From Leishmania martiniquensis (taxonomy: Eukaryota > Euglenozoa > Kinetoplastea > Trypanosomatida > Trypanosomatidae): a stretch of DNA of 64,000 nucleotides. Location: the NCBI RefSeq assembly GCF_017916325.1, contig NC_090160.1:380001-444000 (forward strand), read 5' to 3'. The position numbers and the translations under genes were made by a program. The notes beneath the pieces are model-generated. The model searched no databases and was not told the DNA's origin. It saw nothing but the letters and a program-made list of their open reading frames with translations. Below are positions 38,911-52,300 of this stretch, one piece after another (position 1 is the stretch's first letter; every line of letters starts with the position of its first letter).

Positions 38911-41044
38911 GGCGGAGCTCGAAGGTAGCCGGGGGGTGGGGGGACTTTGTTTTAGGTGGCCTAGAAATGTGCGCGCCTTTCTTCTTTAGTCGTCCTTCTT
39001 ACAGCAGCCGGCGAAGGTGATGCGAGCGAGGAATTCGGGAGAGGGGGGAGGGAGTTGCACGTGCAAAGAGGGGCTGCCTTGAACCCGTTAAAAGCCACGA
39101 AAGGAGGTGGGTGCTCGAGGGGCAGTCTTTGCGTCGACGCTGGTTAACTTAGTGACCGGCATGCAGGGGCCAGTGGGCGGGTATGGTAGAAGAAAAAGGG
39201 AAGGGAGGGAAAGAGGTGGTGGTGACCTAAAGAATCAGTCCTCGAGGCACGTTCATCTCACACGCAAAGGGGCGGCCTCACACGCACATGCAGACCACAC
39301 AGACTCAGAGACGAAGATGGAAGAAATGTCAACGCAGTCGCGGAGGAGAGGGTAGCCAAGCGCAAGCAAAGAAAAAAAACGAAAAAAAGAGTGCTGAAGA
39401 GGCGCGCGCTGAATTTGGGGAGAGAGAGAGGGAAAAGGTGAAGGCTTGGGCAGCGGGGTGAGCGGGGCATCTCTCTCAGACGCATGTGCCGAGGGAGTGG
39501 AAGACGAGGGGGGAGAGAGGAAGGGGGGAAGTGGATGGATGTCAAGAGAAGGCGAATGCGGTCCCTCGGCAGTCAGCGCTAGTGAGAGCAAGGGGGGGAA
39601 GAGCAGTCAGCGGCCACACAGCGGCCATCGCGGGCCGCGGAAGCTTGGGGCACGAGTGGGTATGTAAGCCTTGCACCAGTATATGAGGCACGCAAAGTTC
39701 ATCTGCAACTACTTTCTGCGATGGCTGATGCCCTCTGACCTGAGTGTGTGTGTGTGTGTGCGTCTCTCTCTCGCTGTCGCGCCGTTGCTCTCGTTTGTCC
39801 TCATTCATTACTTTTTTTTCTCAACGCCTCACCGCCACTGCCGAGACACTCAGGCGATGCGAGGAGGTGACAGGAGGCGAATCTCACGAAACGCGATACA
39901 TGCCGTCGCACGGGCTGTTGGATAGGCAGGGCCCCCGCCCCACCACCACCACCGCGCCGCTTCTTCGTCGGACAGTCTACTGCCCGAGCATGCCCCCATC
40001 CGCCGAGCTCGGCCGTCAAGTAGCGGGTGCGTGCGCCACCGACGCATAGAGGAGGGTGATCGCGAAGAAGCTTCTGCAGAGGAGCGGCGAAGGCGGGGAA
40101 ACAAGAAGAGCTGCCGCACCGCACCTACTCTGGGCACGATGGTGCTCGGCGTCGGCAGCCACAGCAGCCGTCTCTTCTCCATCCTTCCCCACAGATACAC
40201 ACGCACAAAGGCGCATATGCACGTGCGGCGGCAGCGGCCGCCCCCCCTTCCCATCCCCCGCGCAGTGCCCTTTACGGGTACACACGTGCACATCCGAGCA
40301 AAGCCAGAAAGAGGCGATGCGTCGACAAGAAGGTGCGGTGGTCGTGGAGAGAGCAACGCGCTGGCGTCTCGTCACCTTGTAAGTGATTCGCTCTCGCTCC
40401 CCCTTTCGAATGCACTCAAGCATAATGAGGAGAGCGACGCTCGCACGGTCACGCGAGGACGCACAACCCGATGGAGAGACGGGGCAGCCGCGGAGCGGCG
40501 CCGAGAGGAAAACGCCACGAAAACAAAACGAAAAAGGGAAAGGGAAGCCCACACAAAAGAGAGAGACCAAACGGCGCGTTCGCCTTCATCTGTGGTCATT
40601 ACATCACGAAAACACACACACACACACGCACGCACGCACGGGCTTACATGTGTGTGTGTGTGTGTGTGTTTTCGTGCACCGCACACCCACGGCAACGATC
40701 CAGAGGGACGCAACTGCCAACACCACAGCAGGAGTGACAGCAACAAAAAGGGAAGAGAGTGGAGGTGCGGATGAGACCGGATGGGGCTCGGCAGCCGAAC
40801 CACAAGCAGTGGCAGGACGGACGGTAGCAATCGAGAGCGAAGCAGGCACCAGCAACAAAAATAAGGGAGTGGGAAGCACTCCCACAGGGCCGCCGCATGC
40901 CGTGTGTCGCGCCCACGCGTCACCATTCCGCCCACCCCCACCCCGCAGCCACCACCCACCACCCCGGGGCCCATCATCGACATCTGAGAGACGATGGAAG
41001 CACTCCACACGCGCCCCTCCGCTTCACACATGCGCGCAGGCCCG
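38911..41044. other. Intergenic region, no gene seen
   Basis: This 2.1 kb lies between the DnaJ and CorA-like genes. It holds GT runs at about 39745-39760 and 40648-40670, a CA run at about 40614-40634 and A-rich patches near 39370-39390. Read on the minus strand, the pyrimidine tract just upstream of the CorA-like ATG (plus 38931-38947, G-rich) is followed by an AG at 38919-38918. This would leave only an 8-nt leader, so the real acceptor may lie farther out. Confidence 0.55.
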
Positions 41045-42241
41045 TCACACAAAGTGCTCCTGGAACAGCGCACGCTGCTCCGCCGTCAACTCGGTCGGCA
41101 GCACCACGTTGTAGGTGACGTAGAGGTCGCCTCGTTCGGATGGCACGTGGTGTCGGGGCATTCCTTCCCCTGCTATGCGCACTTGATGCGCGTGCTGCGT
41201 CACACCATCCACGTGCAACTCCACCTCGTGCCCGTCGAGGTGTGTGAGGACCTTTTCACAGCCCAGAAGCGCCTCCTTCAACGTGATACTCACGTTAGCG
41301 TAAAGGTCGTTGCCACTTCGACGGAACACTGGATGCGGCGCGCTGACCACTTTCAGAAGCACGTCACCAGGCACCTGGCCCGGCGTCTGGTCTGCCTCCA
41401 ACTCGTACGTCAGCACGTGGCCTTCCGGCAAGCCCTCCTCGATGTCCACGCTCAGCACACCTTCTCCACGGAGGACCGCCTTGCCACGACACGCTGGGCA
41501 CATGTGCGCGACGTGCGTGCCCTTGCCCTGGCAATGCGGGCAGACCTGCTCCATCTGCTGCACAAAGCCGGGAGCGATCTGCACTCGCTGTACGAGGCGG
41601 CCCCGTCCGTGGCAGTGTGGGCACTTGACCACGTCCTCTCTGTTGCGTGCGCCGGTGCCCTTGCAGGCACGGCAAATCTTTCGTTTGGAAAACCTCGACG
41701 TGTGGGCGGCGCCACGGTAGATGTCCTCGAGCGGCACCATCATCAGCAGCTCCATGTCCTTGCCACGCTCCGCGTCAGCCTCCTGCCCCATACCGAAAAA
41801 CGCAAAGAAGGGGTTCACCTGCTGCTGCTGCTGCGACGGCTGCGACTTCTCCAGCTTCTTCACGCCATCGATGCCAAGGATGTCGAAGACCTTGCGCTTA
41901 CGGCGGTCGCCGAGGACTCCGTACGCGCGCTGCACTCGCTGGTACACGAGACGGTACGAGTCCTGATCGCCAGTGGCGACATCGGGGTGGTACTTCTTTG
42001 AGAGTCTCCGGAAGGCATTCTTGATATCGCGCTCCGTCGCGTCCTCCCGCGCATCACTGAGGCCGAGCACGGCGTAGAAGTCGTCCTCCGGCAGCGTCAG
42101 CAACGCCTTGATGGTCTTTGCGTCCTCATCGCGCGGGTCTGCAGCACCCGCCGTGTGCATCGGCACCTCCGCAACGATGGCCACCACCCACGCCACCACA
42201 AGGGCCGTCAACACTACACGTGTCGTGCGCCAACCTGACAT
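41045..42241 (-). CDS. ER-lumenal type I DnaJ (HSP40) co-chaperone
   Basis: This 398-residue protein starts with a hydrophobic segment (VVLTALVVAWVVAIVAEVPM, about 9-28), a likely ER signal peptide or anchor. The J domain at about 53-120 carries the HPD motif (85-87, KKYHPDV) needed to stimulate Hsp70 ATPase. A short Gln-rich G/F-like linker (Gln137-141, then FFAFFGMG) follows. Four CxxCxGxG-type zinc repeats begin at Cys190, 207, 234 and 248; the last, CPACRGKA, has Ala in the final Gly position. The C-terminal substrate-binding domains follow (LYANVSITLKEALLGCEKVL). It should partner lumenal BiP in protein folding or degradation, like ERdj3/Scj1. There is no KDEL-type tail (it ends EHFV), so retention must depend on the N-terminal anchor or on BiP. 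Confidence 0.9.
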   Translation of the reverse strand: MSGWRTTRVVLTALVVAWVVAIVAEVPMHTAGAADPRDEDAKTIKALLTLPEDDFYAVLGLSDAREDATERDIKNAFRRLSKKYHPDVATGDQDSYRLVYQRVQRAYGVLGDRRKRKVFDILGIDGVKKLEKSQPSQQQQQVNPFFAFFGMGQEADAERGKDMELLMMVPLEDIYRGAAHTSRFSKRKICRACKGTGARNREDVVKCPHCHGRGRLVQRVQIAPGFVQQMEQVCPHCQGKGTHVAHMCPACRGKAVLRGEGVLSVDIEEGLPEGHVLTYELEADQTPGQVPGDVLLKVVSAPHPVFRRSGNDLYANVSITLKEALLGCEKVLTHLDGHEVELHVDGVTQHAHQVRIAGEGMPRHHVPSERGDLYVTYNVVLPTELTAEQRALFQEHFV

Positions 42242-43346
42242 CCTATTACAGTTGAGTCCTAGCGGGAGGACAAGACGGGCGTTGGAAGAGAGGGGGAAAA
42301 GACAAGAGAAGTCAATGACGACCCGTCACACTGCCTTAGTGGGTGCTGTCGCCGCCACACTAGTGCACGAGGCGTCTCACACGTTGGTGGCGTGGGAGAG
42401 GCGGCGAAGCGTCCGCTTGGGGGAGTGGATATGTATGTGCGATAGGAGGTCAGGTGTGTGCGCTCTACACTACACACGATCACCACTCTGAAGAAATCTG
42501 TGCGCTGGCAGGCGGCAGTACAGCGGGAGAAGAAGCGAGACACCAGACAAGCAGCAACAGCAGAGAGAGTGAGGAGAGGAGAGGGGGAATACGGCGGGTT
42601 CGGCAGGCTGTCGTCTCCTGCGTGCCTCTGTGTGTGCCACATGTATTTACGGTGTTCGTGTGGACGACGAGTGCAAAGCGAGGACGCGTCGAATTGCTCC
42701 GAGGGAGGGAGAGCGAGCGAGTGAGCTACAGGAGTGTAGTGAGCGTCTTGCTCGGCTGCACGAGTGGCGCTCGGGCGTGGGCACAGTTTATGCCGTCTTC
42801 TGGCGCTGCTGCGGTGCCCCTATTCCCACCCCCTCCAGCCCACGCCACGCTTTGTGGCCACGGTTACTGCTGCTGCACACACGTTGCCGGTCACTGCTTC
42901 TACGCGTGGGTGTGTTCGGGGAGGGGGGTAGGAGGGGTCGTTTCACATTCGCTGTCGCCTGCTGTGTGTCTCTTTACTGGAGGGATGCATACGCCCCTTG
43001 TCAGCCTCTTCAAGGCGTTCAGCGGAGTGTCTGCCACCGCCGTCGCTGTGGCCTCTGAGGGGACAGTGAAGGGAGGGTGTCAGATCACTTGAGGAAACAG
43101 CTGCAGAGAGACATATGGGCTCACACACACATACACGCGCGCACTAAATATATGTACATACATACATGCATAGAGTAATCCACATATCAGCAGATACAGT
43201 CACACTCGCACAAGCGCAGAATGCGTGGTGAAGGGGAGAGGGAGGGAGGGTAAGGCAGCTCAAGCCCACTAAAGGGCAGCCCCCACCGTTCGCTCCCTCC
43301 CACAGCGCTAAGGGGGCCGTGCGCGCCCGCAGACTGGGCACCCTCT
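42242..43346. other. Intergenic region with DnaJ splice signal
   Basis: Read on the minus strand, a clear pyrimidine tract (plus 42279-42310, purine-rich) leads to AG at plus 42260-42259, about 17 nt before the DnaJ start. The rest, toward the giant gene, is its 3' UTR and shows GT/CA-poor mixed sequence with a TACA-type patch near 43150-43170. No additional gene is recognised. Confidence 0.55.
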
Positions 43347-46300
43347 TCACCTCGGCGGCAGCAGCTGCTGGAGCTCACAATCGCACCTCAACAACACAGA
43401 CGCCACGTCTCGTGCCGGGTGCGCGAACCACGGTTCGACGCACTCGCTGAAGGTGCGATACGCGTCTGATGAAGTAGCTTCCATGGTGTCTAACGCGCGA
43501 TCGCGCGCTATGTCTGGCACAGTATGCTGTGCCAGAGCCGGCGCAGTCAAGCCACCGGCGACGCAGAGCACCATGGACGTCGGCCCGGGGTCGGAGGGAG
43601 CCGCCGACCCATCTTCGAGGGTTTCTGCAGAGCCGCGTACAGCGGCAGTCACTTCCACTGCAGAGTAGGCGTGCAGCTGCGGCAAGAAGCGACCAGAAAA
43701 CGGGGTCGCGAGCCCGACGGGCAGCTGCACCCGCTGCCATGTGCTGTGTACTGACATAACCTCGCAGGAGCCCCTACTGCCGCGGTGGGTCACCGCTAGC
43801 ACGGGTGTCCATATCCACAGAAGCTGCGCTGGCGGCACCAGAAGCGTGCGACAAGACGCCGTTGTCGTTGCACCTCCAAAGACAAAATAGCTGCGGGGCT
43901 GCCGCACGCCGTCGGTGCCAGGAACTGGGGCCGCGCAATGGCCATAGCGTGCCATAGGCCACTCGCCCTGCGCGTCTCCTGTGTTGGACTCTGACTGCGC
44001 AGACCACCTCCCCTGGACTGTATCGTAGATGTGCACAGTCGACGTCGCGACAGGCTCGTCGTCGTCAGCCCCGGTCGGCACCATTAGCCCCCCAAACAAC
44101 ACCACGCATCGGTCTTCACAGGCGACCGCCACGTGGCAAGCGAGGCGCGGCGGTGTGGCAAGCCAGCAGGATGTGGTCCCTGTCGTGTCCGCACAGTCCT
44201 CCCCTTGCAACGAGGGCAAAGACACCCGCACCGAAGGTGCTGGAAAGCCGTCGTCCAGGCACCGAACGCAATGCACCTCCTCACACCAGATCAGGGGAGC
44301 CGAGGGCAGTGCCCTGCTTGCGTCGCACTGCGCGTCGGACGCAGAGGTGCGTATGCAACCGGAGGAACACTCCTCCAGAGAAACTGGAGAGCGACGGTCA
44401 CCTGTGGCGTCCGTGTCGCGGCTGTGGATAACCGCCTGTCGCACTTCGCGCCGCCGGCGCTCCACAAGCCCTGCAGTGCCCACTAGTGCTGCGGGCGTCG
44501 AGGGTAAGTCCTCCACACCCGCTGGAGCGGCCCATCCCCCAAGCAGCCATATCCGTCCCCCCACCAGCGTCGCGCTGTGAAACAGCCGTGGGAGGGCGCT
44601 CGTACTGGAAGAGGGGGCCGACAGCGACCAGGCGACGGGAGTGTGCACCTCGCAGCGCGACCCTGGGGTCGACGCGTGCTCATTGTGCGCCACCACCGTC
44701 CAACGAAGGAAGTGGGACACGTAAAGGTCGTAGTCGAGGGGGCAGGAAGCTGCGCGCGGATTTAGTCCTGGTGAGGGTAAGCGTGATGAGTTTTTGGAGG
44801 TCACCATCACCGCATGCGGTGGTAGAAGCTGCTGGCCGCGTCGGCGGCTCGCACCGCGATGCTGTGCAGGGAATCGAAAGAGCGGTGGGGCAGGCTTGGT
44901 AGCTCTCCTGCCCGCGTGGTCGCCTTTGTCACTCCCCTGCAGCATCGAGGACTGCTGAGTGCCGTACCGCAAGCCTTCTGCGCAGGGGCGGCGCAGACCA
45001 CCGCTAACCCAGAGACATGCCGATCCGTCTGCAGCCGTGTAAGCCACAGGTGCGCCGCCTACGAGGCCCGCCAACGCCGCGAGGAGGCGTGCGCTCTGCT
45101 GGCCATTTCCCTCGGCAACAGAGCGCCAGTCCAGCTTGAGGCGCTGCGCGTCGCGCAAAATGGCGCGGCCAGAGTGAAGGTGAGACGCCAGCGAGGGCGC
45201 GTGTGAGGGGGTGCGACCGGCGGCACAACCTTTCTGCAAAACTGGTGGGCCGCTGGAGAGCCGTGTCCACACGGGAGCTCGAACTTCACCATTCAGCTCG
45301 TCGACAAGCCATGCCTGCCGATGTGCAGGTAAGGCAGCGTAGCTCGTGTCGTCGATGTCAGCGCCCTCGCTGCAGCCTCGACTGGGGCACGACACACCAC
45401 CGGCCACGGCATGCGTACCGACTCGCTGCATCATGGGTCGCTGCGGCACCGTCCACAGCATCTGAAAAAGCTGTGCGGCTCCGTCTTCGCCAGTGCGCCT
45501 TTCTGAGGTCGACGGAACGGCACCCCACACGGCAAACGTGTCCACCCGAATCACCGTCGGAGGAGCGCGCAGAAGCTGATAAGGAACCCGAGACATCCAC
45601 TTGTGGGAGAGCTGACTCCGCCTTGCATGCCGCTGACCTGCGGTAGCGACGCCAGCGTCCGTGTTGGCCTCCCCCGCTCCCTCATGGAGATGGTAAGAGG
45701 CTGTTACTGAGGCAACGAGAGCCTCCTCCGTGCGCTGCAGATCAGCCAAGCTGCAGCGACGCTGCTCGGCCTGCGCAGCCTGGACGACCTGCAGCGCTGC
45801 CACCTGGGCCATGCTCGGTGCCGTAAAGATGTAAAGACCGAACAATAGCGTCCACGAGGGCTGCGGCTTCCCCTCGCGCCCCCCTCCCGATGACGCCGCA
45901 GAGGCGGACACGTCATGCCCGCTGCGAGGCAGTCCCGCCTCAGCGGTTACTGGCAGCTGCATGGAGAGAGGCGCAGAGAGCCGCCACCCACTCCCCACGC
46001 GCTTCCCGGCCACATCCCAGATCGCATCACTCAAGCTCGAGCAGCCAACGCGAACCTGTGTGCGGCCGATCACAGTACCCGCGACGGCACTGCTGCCGCC
46101 CCTATGCAGTCGTCCCTGAAAACTCACAGCAGCGCCGTTGTTCACCTTCTCTGCCTTCTCGTCTGGTAGCAGCAGCAGCACCGCCTCAACTGATGTAATT
46201 GTCGTCGTCTGTGTGGCGCGGGCGGCAGGCACTGTAACGAATGTTTGTGCCGTGCAGCTGCCATCCGCGTTCTCCGCGGCGCTCGATGGTTGCCAATAGC

Positions 46301-49300
46301 AAAGAGAAGTCGCGGGCAGCATAGGAACGACGTTGATCGCCGATGGTGGGGCACGTAGGGCAGCGGCGGCGACGCGCTTATGATCCTCGTCGCCTCTCTG
46401 CTGCGGCAACTCCGCCGAAACACTCGCACCCCCGCCCGAGGATGGCTCATCGGTCACCGGAACGGGAACTGGGTCAGGCATGGGCACCGCCACTGAGAAT
46501 GGTAAGCTCAGTGCTGGGGCAGTCTGCAGGGTTGTTGTGGAGGCTGCTGCCGGGGCAAACGGAGCGACTCTGTCTTCCGCTGGCGCTGGTTCCATGATGG
46601 GCGGCGCGCCGCCGCATGGCACTGGCGCGAGACGCGTGTGCCACTGGGCCACACAGCGAGAATCGACCACAGTATCATTCACGGCGCTCTCTGTGGTGAC
46701 AAGAACGCGTATCACCAGCGTCAAGCGACGAAGCCACGCTGCTGAGACACTTGCGGCACTGGAGCAGTGCGACTCCGCTGTGGCCGCCACCGCCCCTGCT
46801 CCGTCCAAGCATGCGTAGATGAGCTGCACATGATCTAGCTGCAGACAGAGGACGGTGTCGGCAAAAGCACGTGGCGCGGTGCTGTGCGGCGGCAGCACCG
46901 TCGCAAAACTCTTCGGCGGCTGCCGTATAGGGCCGTGGTAGCTGTAGGCGCATTTGAAGCGCACACGCGCCTCACTTTGGATGTCATTCGTGATTGGCGC
47001 GGTAGGCGCCAGCGGCATCCATTGAGTGGGGTACAGAGCCGCCATCTCCAGCAGTGCGTCCCTCTCCTTCGTCGTATACACGCCGCCGCACCAGCGCGCT
47101 AGCATCTGGACGAGGTACAGGGCGCCTTCGTGGAGGAGGCGAGCGAGCTGCGTGGAGCCCAGGTTATAGACCAGCTGGGTTGTGTCCTGCGTGGTCCTGT
47201 GGCTGTCGCCGACGCTGCTCTTAACCGAGGGCGATGGCGCGGGCGCGCGCGCGAGTAGCTGCCACACAGTAAGGCCCGCACCGGGGGCCCTGCCGACTGC
47301 AGCCGCAGTTGCCTCCGACTTCGCCACGTGCTCGGCGGTGGCGGCCTGGGCAATCATGTCCTCCACTGCCATGGACCATGATAGCGGAGCAAAGGTGGCC
47401 GTGTACCAATGGCCTCGTGACCGAGAGCGGTCGATCCAGGCAGGGGCGACAGATCTTGCAGCGCGCGCGCCACCCTGCGCTGTAGCACCATCGCGAGAGG
47501 ACGTCGCGGACCCCGTGTCCAGATGCACACCACGATCCACGCGAGTCGGAGTAGTGCGAGCCACACCAATCACGACTTCACCCTTGCTGCGCAGACGACG
47601 TCGACGATAACGCCCTGTGCTGTCGCTGTCCTGCTTCGGTTGCCTCCCCGCATCCGCGCCAGCCGCGGAGCTCGGCTCTCTGATTGGTAGCACTAGCTGA
47701 GCGAGTAGGGGCGTGCACTGGGCCGCATCGTGCACCCCGTCCTCCGTGCCCGCGTCAGTGCCAGCCCCCATAGAGCACCACGACGGCAACTCGACGCCCG
47801 ACACCTCAACACCGACAATGGTGCAACGCCAATGTCGCAGCTTCGCCTGCGCTGCCTGCATATCCCTCATGCCGTTCTGGGCCTCTAAAAAATCTGCCCA
47901 TGCCGAGCACGCCTCCAGCTGTCGCATGCTCATCCCCCCACCCTCCACATCATCGTCATCGTCCGTGACATCCGTGATGCGTGTAAGCGAGCCGAAGTCG
48001 GCTTCTGTGCACTCAGCCCAATGGTCAGCGGCGCGGTGGGCGTGGCCGCGAGAGCACTCAGAGGAGGCGAGCACCACGCCAGCAGCAGAGGCCCTGACCG
48101 GCAGCACACCGAGCACGTCCAGCGCCCACCTGACTTCCATCAGTGCCTTTGGGGGCGCTTGAGGCGGCAGCGGCCCGGCCTCCTGCACCTTCTCGGCTTC
48201 CTCGAGGACGGCTGAGTCCATCGTCCCGTCACCGACCGGTGCCGACACAAGGCGCATCGCCAACATGGACGACCAGTGGGAGGGTGTCATGTAAAGCTGA
48301 GAGCCACGGCCAGCCACAGACGCTGGCGCGTCTGCGCCGCCGCTGATGCCGCTGCGCTCACCACAACTGCGCGCACTACGCAGGATGTCGGATGCGCAAA
48401 AAGGGGCGGAGACGTAGCACGCCGTGGTTGCCACTTCCTCGGCGCCAGCGCTGCAACGGCGACCGTGCACCGATACCTCGATGAGGAACTGCTCCTCCAG
48501 CACTGTCGTCACCCCACCGCCGCCATCACGGCCGACATCACCCGCCCCGCCGTCGCCGACGGCTTCGAGCACTGGATCAGGTGGCACCAAAGGCAGCACC
48601 ACGCGCAGCAAGGCGCCCTCCCTTGTCTGCGGCGGCGCCCCCTGCATGCTGGGGTGGGCATCTGCTCTCGAATCCACGGCGACGGCACATGGTGCGACGA
48701 CTGTCGAGTGTGAGGGCCCCAGCGTCGGTGACCATGTTGCGGTGAGCTGCGCGGGGAAGAGAGGAGGAGAGCGACGAGGAGCAACTGTTGGAGAGGCGGT
48801 CGCGGTGCGGGGCAGATCCTCAGTGAGGCGGGGCTCCTGTAGGGAGGGCGACACCCTGCCGGCATTGAGAACGGCAATCGATGCCTCCGCATAGTCGACA
48901 GCACCTCTCACAGCCTCGCGTCGTGGCGGTTGGAAAGGACGGAGAGCGCCGTCACCACCGCCTCGGCACCGCAGGGCGACCACGCGGCACGTCATCGTGT
49001 CCACTTGGCCCAATCCGCTTGCCGCGATCGCGGCACCGCTGCACTGAAATGTCAATGACCTCATCACCACTCCGCCATCACTGCCAGCGGCACTAGGGAC
49101 GGCACCGCGCGTGGCCAGTACCTTGGCGTCAACGCGCGGGTACCATCGCGACCGCGGGCTCACAGGTTCGGGTCCCGCAACGTGCTCCTCCTCCCTGCCT
49201 GCCGTTCGCGCCTTACGCTGCCCCAGAAGCGTCGCAGCGCATTTCGCGAGGGCATTGCTCGTAGACAGGCTCAGAAGCACCTCCCAACCGCCCCTGCAGC

Positions 49301-52300
49301 GGAGGCCACTGGCGGCCGAGGCCCCCTCGCAGATAAGCCACACAAGCGAGTCCTCACCCGAGTCCTGCGCTTGGCGGCGCCTCGCCTCAAAGCAGTACTC
49401 ATCTGCGGCTGACCATTCATGCACGGCGATCTGCGTCGTCACGCAGGCATGCCGCGTAGGTAGTAGGGTGCGCTCAAGCGGCGACGGTTGCGCTGTCGCC
49501 TTCTCCGCAACGCCAACATGGAAGTCAGCGTTGGAGATGGGAGTCACCTCGAGAAGCTCGATGCGCTTAAGCGTCGCGCCTACCGGGCCGATGCGCGGCA
49601 GCTGCATTGCTACCCCTGACCAGTACACCGGCACGCCGTCCCTCAAGCGGTCACCAGCGTGCGGCATCTGCGCATCTCTCCCGTCACGGTCACTGGTAGC
49701 CATGGACAATCTCGAGCGCACCGGCATGTCGACCGTGTGCTCCGTCTCCGGGTACGCCGTGGCCTCGAAGCAGTAGACCCACCGCAGCAGTAGCAGTCCA
49801 CACGGCATCGCAGCATCGTCTCCGCCTGCCGTCGGCTTTACATAAAAGCAGGTGAGCCATGTATCGCCGCGCGCGGGGTGCACCGACCACGCCGCGGTAA
49901 CGTCTGCCACACCTCCAGACGGCGTTACCGGGTAGATGCACCGGGTACGCATCTCACTGATGGCGCACGGCTGGAGGGCGACACGCATCGACAGTGGCGA
50001 GGTAGCAGTCCATACAGGCGGTTGCCAAGCGCCGTCGTGCCACGGCGTGCGCGCGGAACGCAGGGGCAGCACCATCTGGCCAGCAGCTACTGCAACCCCA
50101 CTGGAGGCCTCACATAGCTCAAGCCGCATGGTAGCCGTCGCGCTCTCTGCAATGGGAAGGGTGTGTATATTGCGGGAAATGGAGAGCAGCGGCGCACGCT
50201 CCGATGCTGACCGCATCGTTGCTGCGCACCCTTGGCGCACGAGCTCCGTCGCTGTGGGGAGCGCAAAGGACTTGGATGAGCTTATCGGCACAGAGTTCGT
50301 GCCGTCTTCGCCCCACGCAGACGCCACCCGCACCACCCCCACCGTGGAAAGAGTGGGAGGATCAGCGGGCGCCCCGTCGCGCAGCTGCTCCTTCCCCTGC
50401 CGTAGCTGCCGCCGAATCTGGCGTATCTCCTTCATCTGCTGACGCAGTCGCCGTGGCACTTTGCCGCGTTGCTTCCACAGCAGCGCTGCCCGCTCGCGCA
50501 GCCGCGCGTACGTCTCCTCCGCGCGGCAGGTCAGCAGCACGTCGCCCACGGCAAAGCCGCTGCAGCTCTGCACGCTAAGGGTCATGCGCGAGGTTAAGAA
50601 GATTGAAGCGGCGTCGCACATTAGCAGGTCCGCAGCAGTGACGTCAACTTGTATCCAGAGGCGGCCGAGCCAGCGGCCGTGCACGAGGCTCTCCACCTGC
50701 AGCACGACATCATGCGTGCCATCAGCTGCCCGCGCCGCTGATACGAGCCGACCGTCACTACCAGGCGGTCGCACACCGCCCACCTGCACTGAAAGGTCAA
50801 GGGTGTAGGCGGCTCTGCCACACACGTTCACTTCATCGGGGTGCTGCCATCGCCGGCACGCGTCCACAGTCGGCGCGTCTGCGTCTAGTGGCTTGGCTGC
50901 CGCCGAGGAGTCCCTCGACTGCAGCCGTGTTTCGTCAGCCCGCGCCGAGCGCAGCGCCGATTCGGAGATGTTGACGTTAAAGAGAAGTTTTGAGGTGGAT
51001 GCGGCAAGGCAGACATCGGTGCTCCACATGTACCGCTGCTGCTGCGGTGGCGGCGGGTGTGTCATGGGCGGCGACGCCGGTGAGGCGGCGGCCACCGGCG
51101 GCGACGCAGCAGTGGGTCTGACGAGCAGCAGACGAGGCAGCAACTGGTGCACCGTCGATGCTGCGGTGATCGTGCCACCTCTTACGTCTGTGGGTGCCGC
51201 TGTGGCACCCGTCGCATCCGTCACCATTACTGTCACCGTCGCGGGAGGAAGCACGTGATGATGGCGTTGCGCCAGGCCGCGGGCGAGGCTGACGTCGACC
51301 CCACATAACTCCATACGTGTGACAGTGACACGCGTCAGCACCGGTACAGCGGTGGGCCCTGTGGCTGGGGTACGCACACCACCCTCGATGGCCTCCTCCC
51401 TCTCTGTGAAAGAGCGGGCCGATGAAGGCACAGTCGAATGCGACGAGCAGATGCCGTCGCGGTCGCTGTCCTCGTCCCCCACACCCATGCCGTTGTCAGG
51501 TGCGAGGTGCCTCGGCTTCGGCGGTAGGCGCGATTTCGACGCTACTGGCGGGAACACCGGCAGCGACTGCGCCACCCGTGCGCGCCAGCGGAGCAACGCT
51601 GGCATTGTTGCCACATTGTCCTTCGCATACGCATCTTTAGCGCCCGCCCACGCCGCTGTGCCACCTTCAGCCGTTGTGTCCACAGGTGGTAGGAGCGATG
51701 TCAGCCCAAACTGCGCCGATCGAGGAAGCTTCAGGGGTGCTCGGCCAGTGCCGACACACACTTCAGACGCCTTCTCCACAGCGGAATCGTCATCACCGTG
51801 CAAGTGCAGAACAGCAAAGAGCGCGAAGGTGAGGCTGAAGCGCGCCTCGAGCCCCGGCTTCCCGAGTGCATGCTCGATGTCCTGCGGAGACGGCAACGCC
51901 AAGCACAGCGGGGGAAGAGACGCGCAAGAGAGGAAGCACTCCTCCGACGCAGAGGTCGCGGCCTCGTCGCCCATAGCAGCACCGGTAGTGGCGGAAGCAC
52001 TGCTCCCCACAAAGACGCCCTCTGCGCTGTCGACCCACACGTTGAATGAAACGACGCCCGCTGTTGCTGTTGCAGAAGCGACAGCTGCAGGCGCCAAACT
52101 CGCAGCCGCGCCAGTCTCAGACCCCAGCAGCACACGGTGCGGCGACTGCGATGCAGGGCGGCACCACAACGCGCTCCACTCACCGGGCCACCTCAACTGC
52201 ACCTCCAACCTGAGTCGAAGAGGAGTCGAGACATCGCCACCATGTCCGCCGTCAGCCCTCACCTCCGGCGGCGACGCGGTGGTTCGTCGCTGCAGTGCTG

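Noticed and set aside
40994..42001. 335-codon plus-strand frame
   Set aside because: It lies antisense to the clearly identified DnaJ gene and is a shadow of its codon bias.
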